From contig LJNK01000024.1 in NCBI GenBank assembly GCA_001303025.1, positions 1 to 40,340 of the forward strand: a DNA stretch of 40,340 nucleotides, given 5' to 3'. The position numbers and the translations under genes are program-made. Positions 18,279 through 28,366 of this stretch are shown here, one piece after another (within the stretch, counting starts at the first letter, position 1; every line of letters starts with the position of its first letter). The notes beneath the pieces were generated by a model, which was not told the DNA's origin, searched no databases, and saw only the letters and a program-made list of their open reading frames with translations. Source of the stretch: Deltaproteobacteria bacterium SG8_13 (GTDB lineage: Bacteria; Desulfobacterota; Desulfobacteria; Desulfobacterales; SG8-13).

Positions 18279-19749
18279 GATGACAGGCAACGCCACGGCC
18301 GGAAAACAGCCGCCTTCGCCGGACAGGCCCCTTTCATGGACGGTGGCGGATTGCCTGGCGGCTACCGGTGGACAGCTTTTGGGACAAGACACCGGCAGGA
18401 CCTTTTCCCGGGTGGTCATCGACTCACGCACTATCACCGCCGAGGATCTCTTTGTCGCTGTCATCGGAGAAACCCATGACGGTCACAGCTTTGTCGATGA
18501 GGTGATTCACAGCGGCGTTCGGGGAGTCATCGTGCAACAGCGCCGCCTGGAGGGATTCCCCCTGCAGCAGTGGCTGGAGTCCGGCACGATCTGTATCGCC
18601 GTCAAAGATACCACGCAGGCGCTGGGTGCCCTGGGCCGATACCACCGCCGGCGAAACCATGCGTCGGTGGTGGCCATCACCGGTTCCAACGGCAAGACCA
18701 CCACACGCCAGATGACCGCTGCGGTTGTCTCCCGGGGTTACAGGACACTGTCGTCGCGGAAAAACTACAACAACCACATCGGGCTGCCGCTGACCCTCTT
18801 CGACATCTGCCCGCAGCACCGCTGGGCGGTGGTCGAGCTGGGCATGAACGCTCCCGGTGAAATCGCGACCCTGTCGGGCATCTGCCTGCCCGACATCGGG
18901 GTGATCACTAACATCGGCCCGGCCCATCTGGAAGGGGTCGGCTCCCTGGAAGGGGTGATGCACGCCAAGGGTGAACTGCTGGGCAACATTCACCCCGACG
19001 GAACGGCGGTTCTCAATGCGGACGATGAAAGGGTCCTGCGGCTCGCCGGCGGGTGCCGGTGCCGGGTCCTGCTGTATGGTCTGTCCGAAAAAGCGACCAT
19101 CCGGGCGGTCGACATCCGACCCACGGACCAGGGGCACACCTTCCGTCTGATACTGCCGTCCGGAGACGTCAGGGTCGGGTTGGACATCCCCGGCAAGTTC
19201 ATGATTTCCAATGCCCTGGCCGCGGCCGGGGTAGGACAGAGCATCGGGCTGGAAGCGGATCAGATCCGGAAAGGGTTGGAAAATTTTGTGCCCGCCGCCG
19301 GCCGGATGAACGTGCTGCACACGCGTGGAGACTTTCATATCATCGACGACACATACAACGCCAATCCCGGCTCGATGGCCGGAGCACTGGATACCCTGTC
19401 CGCGCTGCGCAAAGACCGTCGCAGCTTCGTGGTCATGGGGGATATGAAAGAGCTCGGAGGCAAGTCGGCTGAACTTCACCATCAAGTGGGCGACCTGGCC
19501 GCCCGGTCGGGAATTACGGCCCTGTTTATCACCGGCGAATTTGCCGAAGAAACCGCTGCCGGTGCGGCGGCGGCAGGTCTGGGGCAAGACCGGATCGTCA
19601 CCGGCAGCAAAGAGCAGATCGTTCAATCGCTCATCGAGCGCCTCCAACCGCAAGACTGGATTCTGGTAAAAGGATCCCGGGCCATGGCGATGGAGGATAT
19701 CGTCCGGAAACTGACAGTGTGGGCGGACACGAAACGGCAAGAACGGTAA
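18265..19749 (+). CDS. murF: UDP-N-acetylmuramoyl-tripeptide:D-alanyl-D-alanine ligase MurF
   Basis: A 494-aa Mur ligase that adds the D-Ala-D-Ala dipeptide to UDP-MurNAc-tripeptide. The N-terminal domain has VVIDSRTITAEDLFVAVIGE, the ATP loop is GSNGKTTTR (about 140-148), and the AVVELGMNAPGEIATLS and IDDTYNANPGSM segments are typical of MurF. A GTG at 18262 directly precedes ATG 18265, and either could start translation. It overlaps murE by 14 bp. Confidence 0.95.
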   Translation: MRPIEMTGNATAGKQPPSPDRPLSWTVADCLAATGGQLLGQDTGRTFSRVVIDSRTITAEDLFVAVIGETHDGHSFVDEVIHSGVRGVIVQQRRLEGFPLQQWLESGTICIAVKDTTQALGALGRYHRRRNHASVVAITGSNGKTTTRQMTAAVVSRGYRTLSSRKNYNNHIGLPLTLFDICPQHRWAVVELGMNAPGEIATLSGICLPDIGVITNIGPAHLEGVGSLEGVMHAKGELLGNIHPDGTAVLNADDERVLRLAGGCRCRVLLYGLSEKATIRAVDIRPTDQGHTFRLILPSGDVRVGLDIPGKFMISNALAAAGVGQSIGLEADQIRKGLENFVPAAGRMNVLHTRGDFHIIDDTYNANPGSMAGALDTLSALRKDRRSFVVMGDMKELGGKSAELHHQVGDLAARSGITALFITGEFAEETAAGAAAAGLGQDRIVTGSKEQIVQSLIERLQPQDWILVKGSRAMAMEDIVRKLTVWADTKRQER

Positions 19750-19755
19750 CTGGCG

Positions 19756-20835
19756 ATGCTATATCACCTGCTATATCCGCTGCATACGAGCATATCGGCG
19801 TTCAACGTATTTCGCTACATCACTTTTCGGGCGATCTACGCGAGCCTGACGGCCTTTCTCATCTGCTTTGTAATGGGGCCCTGGTTCATCCGCAAGTTGT
19901 CGGCAATGCAGATCGGCCAGTACATCCGGGAAGACGGCCCCGAGGCGCACCACAAAAAGGCCGGTACCCCGACGATGGGCGGAACGCTGATCATCTTTGC
20001 CGTCACCACGGCCACTTTGCTGTGGGTCAACCTGACCAACATCTACATCTGGATATTGCTGCTGGTGACCCTGAGTTACGCGGGCATCGGCTTTACCGAC
20101 GACTACCTCATGCAGGTCAAAAAGCGCAACAAGGGACTCACGGTCCGCGGGAAACTGGCCCTGCAGGTGATCTTCGCAGCGGCAGCCGGGGCGCTGGTAT
20201 GCATGCAACCGGACTTTGACACCCAGGTGACGATACCGTTTTTCAAGCAGATTCGTCCGGATCTCGGATGGGGGTATGTCATCGTCGCGGTGCTGGTAAT
20301 CGTGGGCACCTCCAATGCCGTCAACCTGACCGACGGGCTCGACGGTCTGGCCATCGGTCCGGTCATCATCGCCGCGGTCACCTACATGGTCTTTGCCTAT
20401 GTGGCCGGACACGTGAAGTTCGCCAGTTACCTGCAGATCAACTATGTGGCCGCCAGTGGAGAGACGGCCATTTTCTGCGGTGCGCTGGCCGGTGCAGGGC
20501 TCGGTTTTCTGTGGTTCAACGCCTACCCGGCTCAGATGTTCATGGGCGATGTCGGGTCGCTGCCGCTCGGCGGGGCGCTGGGCACCATAGCGGTGATCAC
20601 GAAGCAGGAAATCCTTCTGGTGATCGTCGGCGGCTTGTTCGTAGTGGAGGCGTTGTCTGTAATCCTGCAGGTCGGCTTTTTTAAAATGACCAAGGGCCGG
20701 CGGATTTTCCGCATGGCTCCGTTGCACCATCACTTTGAACTGAAAGGCTGGGCCGAACCGAAGGTGATTGTGCGCTTCTGGATCATCGCCATTGCCATGG
20801 CGCTGATTGCGATGAGCACCCTGAAGCTTCGATGA
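19756..20835 (+). CDS. mraY: phospho-N-acetylmuramoyl-pentapeptide transferase MraY
   Basis: A 359-aa polytopic membrane enzyme that transfers phospho-MurNAc-pentapeptide to undecaprenyl phosphate to form lipid [23 protein letters not shown] (the catalytic Asp pair), [15 protein letters not shown] and [13 protein letters not shown] are all intact. The cytoplasmic [13 protein letters not shown] loop supplies the conserved His cluster. It follows murF after 6 bp, and about ten membrane helices are visible. Confidence 0.97.
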   Translation: MLYHLLYPLHTSISAFNVFRYITFRAIYASLTAFLICFVMGPWFIRKLSAMQIGQYIREDGPEAHHKKAGTPTMGGTLIIFAVTTATLLWVNLTNIYIWILLLVTLSYAGIGFTDDYLMQVKKRNKGLTVRGKLALQVIFAAAAGALVCMQPDFDTQVTIPFFKQIRPDLGWGYVIVAVLVIVGTSNAVNLTDGLDGLAIGPVIIAAVTYMVFAYVAGHVKFASYLQINYVAASGETAIFCGALAGAGLGFLWFNAYPAQMFMGDVGSLPLGGALGTIAVITKQEILLVIVGGLFVVEALSVILQVGFFKMTKGRRIFRMAPLHHHFELKGWAEPKVIVRFWIIAIAMALIAMSTLKLR

Positions 20836-20862
20836 CAGGCAAGACGGCGGTGGTGAAAGCCA

Positions 20863-22275
20863 ATGGAACTGGCGGACAAAAAAGTGCTGGTAGTCGGCCT
20901 GGGGTCAACCGGCATCTCCACGGCACTGTTCGCAAAAAACAAAGGTGCGCAGGTCACGGTGACCGACACGGCAGGTGAGCAAGACCTGCAGCAAGCCGCA
21001 GCGTCCATGCGCAGTCACGGTATCCGCACGCAGCTCGGCGGTCACGTGCCGGATGTGTTTGCAGACGCCCATCTGGTGGTAATCAGTCCCGGGGTGCCCC
21101 ACACGCTTGAGCCGCTGGAGCTGGCCCGTAAAAAGGGAGTACCGGTGATCGGCGAAGTGGAGCTGGCTTCACGATTCATTCGCGAACCCATCTTGGCGGT
21201 CACCGGCACCAACGGCAAGACGACCACTACCCGGCTGGTGGGCGAAATGCTCGAAAAATCGGGGCGAAGCGTTTTTGTCGGCGGCAACATCGGCTGTCCC
21301 CTCATCGATTACGCCGGGCAGAAGAACAAAGTAGACGTGGTGGTGGCCGAAATCAGCAGCTTTCAGCTCGACACGATCGAAACATTCAGGCCCCGTGTCG
21401 CCGTTTTGCTGAACATTGCCGAAGACCATCTCGACCGGTATCCGGATCTGCAGGCCTATGCCCGATCCAAGGCCAGGGTATTTGAAAATCAACAGCCCGG
21501 GGATGTGGCCATTCTGAACGGAAGCGATGCGCTGACGATGGAAATCACTGCACACATTCGCAGTCGCAAACTGGTTTTCTTCGCCGCTGAAAGCGCCGGC
21601 CCGCAGCGCCGGGAAGCAGCTGCGGTGAGCGACGAGGGCATCGAGTTCTCGCTGCCGGCCTCTTTCGGCGGCCCGGGTGGTAGCGGCCAGCGGGCGCCGG
21701 TTGCCGGCAGCTGCAAAACGAGCATACGGTCATCGCAGATCGGCCTTTTCGGCAGGCACAACCTGGAAAACGCGGCTGCCGCATCACTGGCAGCGCTGGC
21801 CGGCGGCGGGACCTGGGACGGGGTCCGGACCACCCTGCGCAACTTTCGCGGACTGGCCCACCGTCTCGAGTACGTTACGACCATCGGCGAAGTCCGCTAT
21901 TACAACGATTCGAAAGCAACCAACGTGGACGCCGTGGCACGGGCGCTTCAATGTTTCCGGCAGCCGGTAATCCTGCTGATGGGAGGCCGGAACAAAAATA
22001 TTGCCTTCGGTTCTTTGGCGGAAAGGATGCGGCGGGGTGTCAAACATCTGGTAGCCTTCGGTGAATGCCGGGAGGAAATCAGGGCGACCTTCACCGGAAT
22101 GGTCCCCATCAGCATGGCGGCAAGCATGCCCGAAGCGGTTGAAAATGCGCGCTGCGCCGCCGCGCCCGGAGATGTGGTCCTGCTGTCACCGGCTTGCGCC
22201 AGCTTCGACATGTATGCCAGCTACGCCCACCGCGGCGAGGATTTCCGCAAGGTGGTCAGGCGTCTGGGGCAGTGA
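20863..22275 (+). CDS. murD: UDP-N-acetylmuramoyl-L-alanine:D-glutamate ligase MurD
   Basis: A 470-aa Mur ligase adding D-Glu. The N-terminal Rossmann-like domain starts [12 protein letters not shown], the ATP loop GTNGKTTTT is at 115-123, [15 protein letters not shown] and [10 protein letters not shown] follow, and the C-terminal domain has [12 protein letters not shown] and MGGRNKN. It is slightly longer than usual because of an insertion near 260-280 rich in Gly, Pro and Ser ([12 protein letters not shown]). It ends in [18 protein letters not shown], as expected. murD starts 27 bp after mraY. Confidence 0.96.
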   Translation: MELADKKVLVVGLGSTGISTALFAKNKGAQVTVTDTAGEQDLQQAAASMRSHGIRTQLGGHVPDVFADAHLVVISPGVPHTLEPLELARKKGVPVIGEVELASRFIREPILAVTGTNGKTTTTRLVGEMLEKSGRSVFVGGNIGCPLIDYAGQKNKVDVVVAEISSFQLDTIETFRPRVAVLLNIAEDHLDRYPDLQAYARSKARVFENQQPGDVAILNGSDALTMEITAHIRSRKLVFFAAESAGPQRREAAAVSDEGIEFSLPASFGGPGGSGQRAPVAGSCKTSIRSSQIGLFGRHNLENAAAASLAALAGGGTWDGVRTTLRNFRGLAHRLEYVTTIGEVRYYNDSKATNVDAVARALQCFRQPVILLMGGRNKNIAFGSLAERMRRGVKHLVAFGECREEIRATFTGMVPISMAASMPEAVENARCAAAPGDVVLLSPACASFDMYASYAHRGEDFRKVVRRLGQ

Positions 22276-22325
22276 GCCGGCGACGGCTGTTTGCGGTACC
22301 AACCGCCAAACAGAGGGAACGCACA

Positions 22326-23474
22326 GTGAAGCAAGGCCAGGACATCCGTTCGGTGACTTATGACATCAGGCTCCTGTTTCCTGTTCTTTTCCTGGTGGGC
22401 ATCGGCATCGTGATGGTTTACAGCGCCAGCAGCGCCCTGGCGCTCAACCGGTTCGGTTCGGATTATTACTTCTTGAAAAAACAGGCCTCGTTTGCCCTGC
22501 TGGGAACCATGGCCCTGGTGATCTGCCGGCACTTTCCATACCGGTATTATCGATCTTTGACATATCCGCTGCTGCTGGCGGCGGTCGCATCCCTTACAGC
22601 CATCCATATATCGGGGCTCGGTTACGGGGCCGGCGGATCGATGCGCTGGCTGCGCATCGGCAGCCTTTCGTTTCAGCCTTCGGAGTTTGCCCGCTTTGCC
22701 CTGATCGTCTACCTGGCATACTCCATGGACAAAAAGCGGGAACAGCTGAAACAGTTCTCGGTCGGTTTTGTGCCCCACATCCTGGTATTGGCTGCCTTTA
22801 CGGGTTTGATCTTTCTACAGCCGGATTTCGGATCGGTTGTCATCTTCACGACCCTGACCTGGATCATGTTGTTTGTGGGAGGGGTGCGGGTGCGGCACCT
22901 GTTGTCCGCCCTGATTCTGGTGCTGCCGCTGGCATATTGGCTGATGGTGAATGCCGAGTACCGTCTGAAAAGACTGCTCAGTTTCCTGGATCCCTGGCAG
23001 TATCCAAGCGCTGAGGGCTACCAGGTCATTCATTCCATGATGGCCTTCGGTACGGGCAAATTGTGGGGGACCGGTGTCGGCAGCGGGTATCAGAAACTGT
23101 TCTATCTTCCCGAACCGCACACCGATTTTATCTTTTCGGTGATCGGCGAGGAACTCGGTCTGGTGGGAGTAGCCGTTATTCTTTGTTTGTACGGTCTGAT
23201 TTTGTGGAGGGGCATGAATATCGCCCGCCATACGCAAGATCCGTTCGGATGCTTCATGGCGATGGGGTTGACGGCGTCCATCACCCTGCAGGTTTGTGTC
23301 AACATGGGTGTTGCGCTGGGATTGCTGCCCACCAAGGGACTTGCATTGCCGTTTCTGAGCTACGGGGGGTCGTCTCTGTTGATGAACATGGCCGCTATCG
23401 GCATTTTGATGAACATCGACAGGACCGGCACCGACCCGGCAGAGGTCCAGCAGGCAGACTATGCAACGACGTAA
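22326..23474 (+). CDS. ftsW: lipid II polymerase FtsW (SEDS glycosyltransferase)
   Basis: A 382-aa SEDS-family membrane protein with about ten helices that polymerises lipid II at the septum with FtsI. VMVYSASSALAL, SMRWLRIGSLSFQPSEFAR, FLQPDFGSVV (with the catalytic Asp), GYQVIHSMMAFGTG and LPFLSYGGSSLLMNM are conserved. GTG 22326 was chosen because AGAGGGA is 7 bases upstream and the family starts near here; an alternative GTG at 22272 overlaps the murD stop and would add 18 residues. Its end overlaps an in-frame extension of murG. Confidence 0.94.
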   Translation: MKQGQDIRSVTYDIRLLFPVLFLVGIGIVMVYSASSALALNRFGSDYYFLKKQASFALLGTMALVICRHFPYRYYRSLTYPLLLAAVASLTAIHISGLGYGAGGSMRWLRIGSLSFQPSEFARFALIVYLAYSMDKKREQLKQFSVGFVPHILVLAAFTGLIFLQPDFGSVVIFTTLTWIMLFVGGVRVRHLLSALILVLPLAYWLMVNAEYRLKRLLSFLDPWQYPSAEGYQVIHSMMAFGTGKLWGTGVGSGYQKLFYLPEPHTDFIFSVIGEELGLVGVAVILCLYGLILWRGMNIARHTQDPFGCFMAMGLTASITLQVCVNMGVALGLLPTKGLALPFLSYGGSSLLMNMAAIGILMNIDRTGTDPAEVQQADYATT

Positions 23475-23526
23475 CTGGTCGCAATTGAGCTTCTGCACGT
23501 TGTGCGCGGCGGTGGAAAAAGCCGAG

Positions 23527-24636
23527 ATGACCGCCCGGCGTGTCGTTATCGCCGGCGGCGGAACAGGGGGCCATCTGTTTCCCGGAATCGCCATCGCAAG
23601 GGAGTTTTTGGACAGATGTCCGGACAATCGTGTCCTGTTCGTCAGCACGGCCAACGATTTCGAACGGTCGGTTCTGGCCGGTGCCGGGTTCGAGCTGAAG
23701 AAAATCACGGTGAGCGGAATCAAGGGAAAAGGTCTCATCAATAAGTGCAAGTCGTTGGCGCTGGTCCCGGTCGGTGTCGCCCAGTCATTGGCGATTCTGG
23801 CCGCCTTCAAGCCCCATCTAATTGTAGGGGTTGGAAGCTACGCAGCCGGGCCGGTTGCTCTGGCAGCCCGGTTGCTGGGAATCCAGGTTGTGCTTCACGA
23901 GCAAAACATCCTGCCGGGCATTACCAATCGTGCGCTGGTTCGCTTTGCCCGACGGATCTACGTCTCCTTCGAGCAGACCGCCGCAAGATTCGACGCGCGC
24001 AAGGTCCGGTTTACGGGCAACCCGGTCCGCAAAGAAATTTTGAGCCTGATACCCGATACCGATAACGCCGACCCGCAACCCGGCGGCGAACCGTTTACCC
24101 TGCTGATCGCCGGGGGCAGTCAGGGAGCCCATTTTATCAACATCACCATGCTGGCGGCTCTGCCGCTGCTAAAGGAAAAGCAGCTGCTGACCATCATTCA
24201 CCAGACCGGTGCGGCAGACGAGCTCCCGGTAAAAGAGGCCTATCGGTCGGTGGGTCTGAAGGCATCGGTACGGGCGTTTTTCGACGATATGGACCGGCAG
24301 TACCGGCGGGCGGACCTGGTGGTTTGCAGAGCCGGCGCGACAACCGTGGCGGAGTTGACCGTGGCGGGCAAAGCCGTGATTTTCGTTCCGTTTCCCTTTG
24401 CGGCGGACAACCATCAAAGCCTCAACGCCCGCGCCCTGGCATCGGCCGGTGCCGCCGAGGTGATTGAGCAAAAAGACCTGACGGCGGGCAGACTTGCGGA
24501 TCGCATCAATTACTACGCCGCCAACCGTCAAGGCCTGAACGAAATGGCCCGTCGTTCGCGCGCCTTCGGCAAACCGGAAGCCGCCCGGGTTATCGTGGAC
24601 GATATGTACGAACTGCTGACAGAGCAAAACCATTGA
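23527..24636 (+). CDS. murG: UDP-N-acetylglucosamine:lipid I GlcNAc transferase MurG
   Basis: A 369-aa GT-B glycosyltransferase that turns lipid I into lipid II at the inner face of the membrane. The N-terminal loop GGGTGGHLFPGIAIA, VGVGSYAAGPV, HEQNILPGITNR, the IAGGSQGAHFIN loop, and RAGATTVAELTVAGKAVIFVPFPFAADNHQ for UDP-GlcNAc binding are present. ATG 23527 gives the normal MurG start; an ATG at 23461 would add 22 residues and overlap ftsW. murC follows after 47 bp. Confidence 0.96.
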   Translation: MTARRVVIAGGGTGGHLFPGIAIAREFLDRCPDNRVLFVSTANDFERSVLAGAGFELKKITVSGIKGKGLINKCKSLALVPVGVAQSLAILAAFKPHLIVGVGSYAAGPVALAARLLGIQVVLHEQNILPGITNRALVRFARRIYVSFEQTAARFDARKVRFTGNPVRKEILSLIPDTDNADPQPGGEPFTLLIAGGSQGAHFINITMLAALPLLKEKQLLTIIHQTGAADELPVKEAYRSVGLKASVRAFFDDMDRQYRRADLVVCRAGATTVAELTVAGKAVIFVPFPFAADNHQSLNARALASAGAAEVIEQKDLTAGRLADRINYYAANRQGLNEMARRSRAFGKPEAARVIVDDMYELLTEQNH

Positions 24637-24683
24637 AAAATCATTGAATCCCGACAGGGTGCAGTGAGGAGACGGCCGGGCAA

Positions 24684-26090
24684 ATGTATCTAAAAAAATA
24701 CCATATCCACTTCGTCGGAATCGGCGGCATCGGTATGAGCGGTATCGCCGAGTTGCTGCTGAACCTCGGCTACAGCGTGTCGGGATCCGATCTGAAAGCA
24801 TCGGATCTGACGCAGCGGCTGCAGGCTTCAGGCGGCAAGGTGTTTATCGGTCACCGGGCGGAGCAGGTCGGCAAAGCGGATGTCGTGGTGGTCTCTTCGG
24901 CGGTATCTGCCGACAATCCCGAAGTTGCCGCCGCTCAGCGGGCCTCCATTCCGGTAATTCCGAGAGCCGAAATGCTGGCCGAGCTGATGCGGTTGAAATA
25001 CAGCATAGCGGTTGCCGGCGCCCACGGCAAAACCACCACCACCTCCATCGTCTCCGCGGTTCTCGACAGGGGCGGCCTGGACCCCACGGTGGTTATCGGC
25101 GGCAAGTTGAAGAGCATCGGAACCAACGCCCGCCTCGGAGAAGGCGAATTCATCGTTGCCGAAGCCGATGAAAGCGACGGATCCTTCCTGAGAATGTCAC
25201 CGGCCATTGCCGTTGTCACCAACATCGATCGCGAGCACCTCGACTTCTACCGCGATCTCAAGGATATCCAGAAGGCATTTCTGCAGTTCATCGACCGGAT
25301 TCCATTTTACGGACTGGCCGTGCTGTGCCTCGACAACGAACCGATCCAGGACCTGATCCCGAAAATACAGAAGCGCTATACCACCTACGGATTGAGTTCC
25401 CAGGCCGACCTGCAGGCCAGAAACGTTGCCTGCCAGGGCATGGGAAGCTGTTTTCAGGTGCACCGTTTCGATCGCTCCCTGGGAGAAATCCGTTTAAACC
25501 TGCCGGGGGTCCACAACATGTACAACGCCCTGGCCAGCATCGCCGTCGGCCTGGAACTCGACATCCCATTTGGGACCATCAAAGAGGCGCTCGAAACCCT
25601 CGAGGGGGTTCAGCGTCGTCTCGAAATCAAGGGGGAGACGGGCGGCATTACGGTGGTAGACGATTACGGTCATCACCCCACGGAAATCAAAACGACCCTG
25701 CAGGCCGCCAAAGAGGTCTGGCCCGAAAAACGCCTGGTGGTGGTTTTTCAGCCCCACCGCTACACGCGCACCCGGGCCCTGTTCGACGAATTCACCCGTT
25801 GTTTTTATCAGTCGGACCTGCTGCTCGTGCTTCCGATTTACCCGGCCGGTGAAACCCGCATTGAAGGGGTCAGCAGCAGGGCCGTGTGCGAAGGGATTCG
25901 CAACCACGGCCACAAGCAGGTTATCTGCATCGACAGCATGCAGGAAGTGCTGAAGACACTGGAAGGGCTGGTGGCACCCGGAGATGTCGTACTTACGTTG
26001 GGTGCCGGAGACGTCTGGACGGTGGGAGAAAAGTTCATTCAACAACATGGTAAAACTGGTTTCAAGAAACCGAATGCAAAGAAGAAGTAA
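24684..26090 (+). CDS. murC: UDP-N-acetylmuramate:L-alanine ligase MurC
   Basis: A 468-aa Mur ligase that adds L-Ala to UDP-MurNAc, the first stem-peptide step. The N-terminal [17 protein letters not shown], the ATP loop GAHGKTTTT (112-120), [20 protein letters not shown] and [10 protein letters not shown] are diagnostic. The end is strongly basic (KKPNAKKK). The next gene is ftsQ, starting inside the murC end; murB and ddl, which commonly sit here, are absent. Confidence 0.97.
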   Translation: MYLKKYHIHFVGIGGIGMSGIAELLLNLGYSVSGSDLKASDLTQRLQASGGKVFIGHRAEQVGKADVVVVSSAVSADNPEVAAAQRASIPVIPRAEMLAELMRLKYSIAVAGAHGKTTTTSIVSAVLDRGGLDPTVVIGGKLKSIGTNARLGEGEFIVAEADESDGSFLRMSPAIAVVTNIDREHLDFYRDLKDIQKAFLQFIDRIPFYGLAVLCLDNEPIQDLIPKIQKRYTTYGLSSQADLQARNVACQGMGSCFQVHRFDRSLGEIRLNLPGVHNMYNALASIAVGLELDIPFGTIKEALETLEGVQRRLEIKGETGGITVVDDYGHHPTEIKTTLQAAKEVWPEKRLVVVFQPHRYTRTRALFDEFTRCFYQSDLLLVLPIYPAGETRIEGVSSRAVCEGIRNHGHKQVICIDSMQEVLKTLEGLVAPGDVVLTLGAGDVWTVGEKFIQQHGKTGFKKPNAKKK

Positions 26091-26955
26091 ATACAGGTAC
26101 CGAAGACGCAGATTGAAACGAGCGCGGTGGCCCGCTGTGCTGGTGAAGACCGGCACCGGTGTGCTGGGCGTTGCCTTGATGAGCCTTTTCCTGGTCTTCT
26201 GCCACGATGCGGTGACCCAGTGCCGCTATTTCGAGCTGAAGCAGATCAGCGTCAGCGGCACCGATCGCATTAGCGAAGAGCGGATCCTGCGCCAGGCCGC
26301 CGTAAGCCCGGGCATGAACGCACTTTCCGTGAACCTGTCGCTGGTCCGCAAACGCCTGCTGGCTCACCCCTGGATATCCGAGGCCGCCATCCGCAGGGTA
26401 ATCCCTTCCGGTTTGCGGATTTCCATTCAGGAGCATCAACCACTGGCGATCCTCGACCTGGGACGCCGCTTCCTGATCGACGACAGCGGCAAGATCTTCA
26501 AGGAACTCGACCGCAACGATCCCCGGGATCTTCCGATCATCGCCGGCCTGGGCTATTCGGATCTCGATCTCGATGCGGCGCCATATCTGCCGGCTTTGCG
26601 ATCTTCGGAGGCGATCGCTGCAACAGCGTTTGAGAAAAGTCCCGTGCACAGCTCCATCTACAAGGCAGCCGTCAACGTGCTGCTGCTGGCTCGCCGGCAG
26701 GCAGCGGTCCTGCCGAACGGACACATTCGCTCCATCCAGGTGGACCGGGAAATCGGCGTGACGATCCACACGTTCGACCGGACACAAACCATTCAAATGG
26801 GATTCAACGACTATGCCCGCAAGCTGGATGTGCTGAAGTCGATCCTGGACTTCACCGAAAATACGGACGCCTGGCGCTGGGGCGAGATAGAGTCGATTGA
26901 CCTAAAAAATCCGGATCGCGTCGTCGTCAATCTCTTCCGGAAAAAGGAGGTATAA
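26047..26955 (+). CDS. ftsQ: cell division protein FtsQ (POTRA domain)
   Basis: About 302 aa. A basic N-terminal tail ([16 protein letters not shown]) is followed by one membrane helix ([14 protein letters not shown]), a POTRA domain ([21 protein letters not shown]) and the beta domain with [19 protein letters not shown]. It recruits FtsL and FtsB to the divisome. The start is uncertain: ATG 26047 and ATG 26074 both overlap murC and neither has a clear ribosome site, so coupled translation is likely. ftsA follows 2 bp downstream after GGAGGT. Confidence 0.9.
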   Translation: MVKLVSRNRMQRRSKYRYRRRRLKRARWPAVLVKTGTGVLGVALMSLFLVFCHDAVTQCRYFELKQISVSGTDRISEERILRQAAVSPGMNALSVNLSLVRKRLLAHPWISEAAIRRVIPSGLRISIQEHQPLAILDLGRRFLIDDSGKIFKELDRNDPRDLPIIAGLGYSDLDLDAAPYLPALRSSEAIAATAFEKSPVHSSIYKAAVNVLLLARRQAAVLPNGHIRSIQVDREIGVTIHTFDRTQTIQMGFNDYARKLDVLKSILDFTENTDAWRWGEIESIDLKNPDRVVVNLFRKKEV

Positions 26956-26957
26956 AG

Positions 26958-28184
26958 ATGCAGGGGCAGGAAAACATCGTGGTAGGTCTGGATATCGGCA
27001 CAACCAAGATCTGTGCGGTGGTCGGGGAATTGTCCCATGGCAAGATCAACATCATCGGCATCGGCACCCATCCTTCCATCGGCCTGCGCAAAGGGGTGGT
27101 GGTGAACATCGAGTCCACCGTCGATTCGATTAAAAAGGCGGTGGAGGAAGCCGAACTGATGGCCGGATGCGAAATCTCCTCGGTTTACGCCGGGATTGCC
27201 GGCGGGCACATCACCGGATTCAACAGCCGGGGAATCGTTGCGATCAAGGGCTCTGAAATTACGGAACAGGATGTCGAACGGGTCATCGATGCCGCCCGTG
27301 CGGTGGCCATCCCCATGGACCGTGAGGTCATTCACGTTCTGCCCCAGGAGTATATCGTCGACGACGAACCGGGCATTCAAAATCCGATTGGAATGGCCGG
27401 TGTGCGGTTGGAGGCCAAAATCCATATCGTCACCGGGGCCGTGACATCCGCCCACAACATTGTCAAGTGCGCCAATCGCAGCGGGCTGGACGTCTGTGAC
27501 ATTGTGCTCGAATCCCTCGCCTCCGGTGAGGCCGTTCTTACCGATGAGGAAAAAGATCTGGGGACGGGCCTGATCGACCTGGGGGGCGGAACGACCGACC
27601 TTGCCATTTTCTCCGGGAACAACATCAAACACACGTTTGTGCTGGCCCTGGGGGGCAACAACCTGACCAACGATATTGCCATCGGATTCCGCGCGCCTCA
27701 GGCGGAAGCCGAAAAAATTAAAACCAGGTTCGGCACGTGCTTGACCGACAACATCAGCGCCGATGAGACCATCGAGGTCCCGGGGATGGGCGGTCGCGAA
27801 CCTCGCAAATTGCCCCGGCAGATCCTCGCGGAAATCCTCCAGCCAAGAACCGAAGAGATCTTTACACTGATCAACCGCGAAATATTTCGAGCCGGTATGG
27901 AGAGCATGATTCCCTCTGGAGTGGTCGTAACCGGCGGCTCATCTCTTCTCGATGGAGTGACGGACATTGCCGAGTCGGTGTTCAACCTGCCGACCCGCCT
28001 GGGCAAACCGCGAGGAATCAGCGGTCTGGTGGACGTAGTCAACAACCCGATGTATGCCACCGGCGTAGGACTTGTACTGTACGGCGCCAAGACCCGATCT
28101 TCCAAGAAATTCCGGATCCGGGACAACAACATCTTCAACCGCGTTATGTCCCGGATGAAACGCTGGTTTCAGGAGGTGGTATAA
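26958..28184 (+). CDS. ftsA: cell division protein FtsA (actin-like FtsZ anchor)
   Basis: A 408-aa actin-fold ATPase that anchors FtsZ to the membrane. It has VVGLDIGTTKICAVVGE as phosphate loop 1, the inserted 1C domain (IVNIESTVDSIKKAVEEAELMAG region), DLGGGTTDLAIF as phosphate loop 2, and VVTGGSSLLDG as the adenosine loop. The C-terminal NRVMSRMKRWFQEVV is an amphipathic membrane-targeting helix. GGAGGTATAAAG precedes the start. 182 bp separate it from ftsZ. Confidence 0.97.
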   Translation: MQGQENIVVGLDIGTTKICAVVGELSHGKINIIGIGTHPSIGLRKGVVVNIESTVDSIKKAVEEAELMAGCEISSVYAGIAGGHITGFNSRGIVAIKGSEITEQDVERVIDAARAVAIPMDREVIHVLPQEYIVDDEPGIQNPIGMAGVRLEAKIHIVTGAVTSAHNIVKCANRSGLDVCDIVLESLASGEAVLTDEEKDLGTGLIDLGGGTTDLAIFSGNNIKHTFVLALGGNNLTNDIAIGFRAPQAEAEKIKTRFGTCLTDNISADETIEVPGMGGREPRKLPRQILAEILQPRTEEIFTLINREIFRAGMESMIPSGVVVTGGSSLLDGVTDIAESVFNLPTRLGKPRGISGLVDVVNNPMYATGVGLVLYGAKTRSSKKFRIRDNNIFNRVMSRMKRWFQEVV

Positions 28185-28252
28185 CCAACGACCGGCAAAT
28201 CCGGCCGGCCTCGCTGCGGCCCGTTTTGCAGGCAAGTTCGCGTGTGGGAATA

Positions 28253-28282
28253 CGGACAGGGCAAATAGCGTGAAACGATAAT
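28253..28282 (+). promoter_or_regulatory. weak candidate ftsZ promoter
   Basis: CGGACA (28253-28258) and GATAAT (28277-28282) are 18 bp apart, matching the -35 consensus at four and the -10 at five positions. It lies 85 bp upstream of ftsZ in the only long spacer of the dcw run. The gap suggests separate control of ftsZ, but this particular match is weak. Confidence 0.3.
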
Positions 28283-28308
28283 CGATTGAAACCGCAAGCA
28301 AGAGCGAA

Positions 28309-28338
28309 CGCTATGACCGCTTTCGACAGTCGATAGCG
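28309..28338 (+). promoter_or_regulatory. hairpin in the ftsZ leader
   Basis: CGCTATGAC (28309-28317) can pair with GTCGATAGCG (28329-28338), leaving one bulged base and an 11-nt loop. It ends 28 bp before the ftsZ start and is not followed by a T-run, so it is not a classical terminator. It may affect ftsZ mRNA stability or translation. Confidence 0.4.
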
Positions 28339-28366
28339 AAACCTTACCAAAATCAGGGGGTGAAAC

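Noticed and set aside
18424-19740. A 438-codon minus-strand frame
   Set aside because: It is the antisense shadow of murF.
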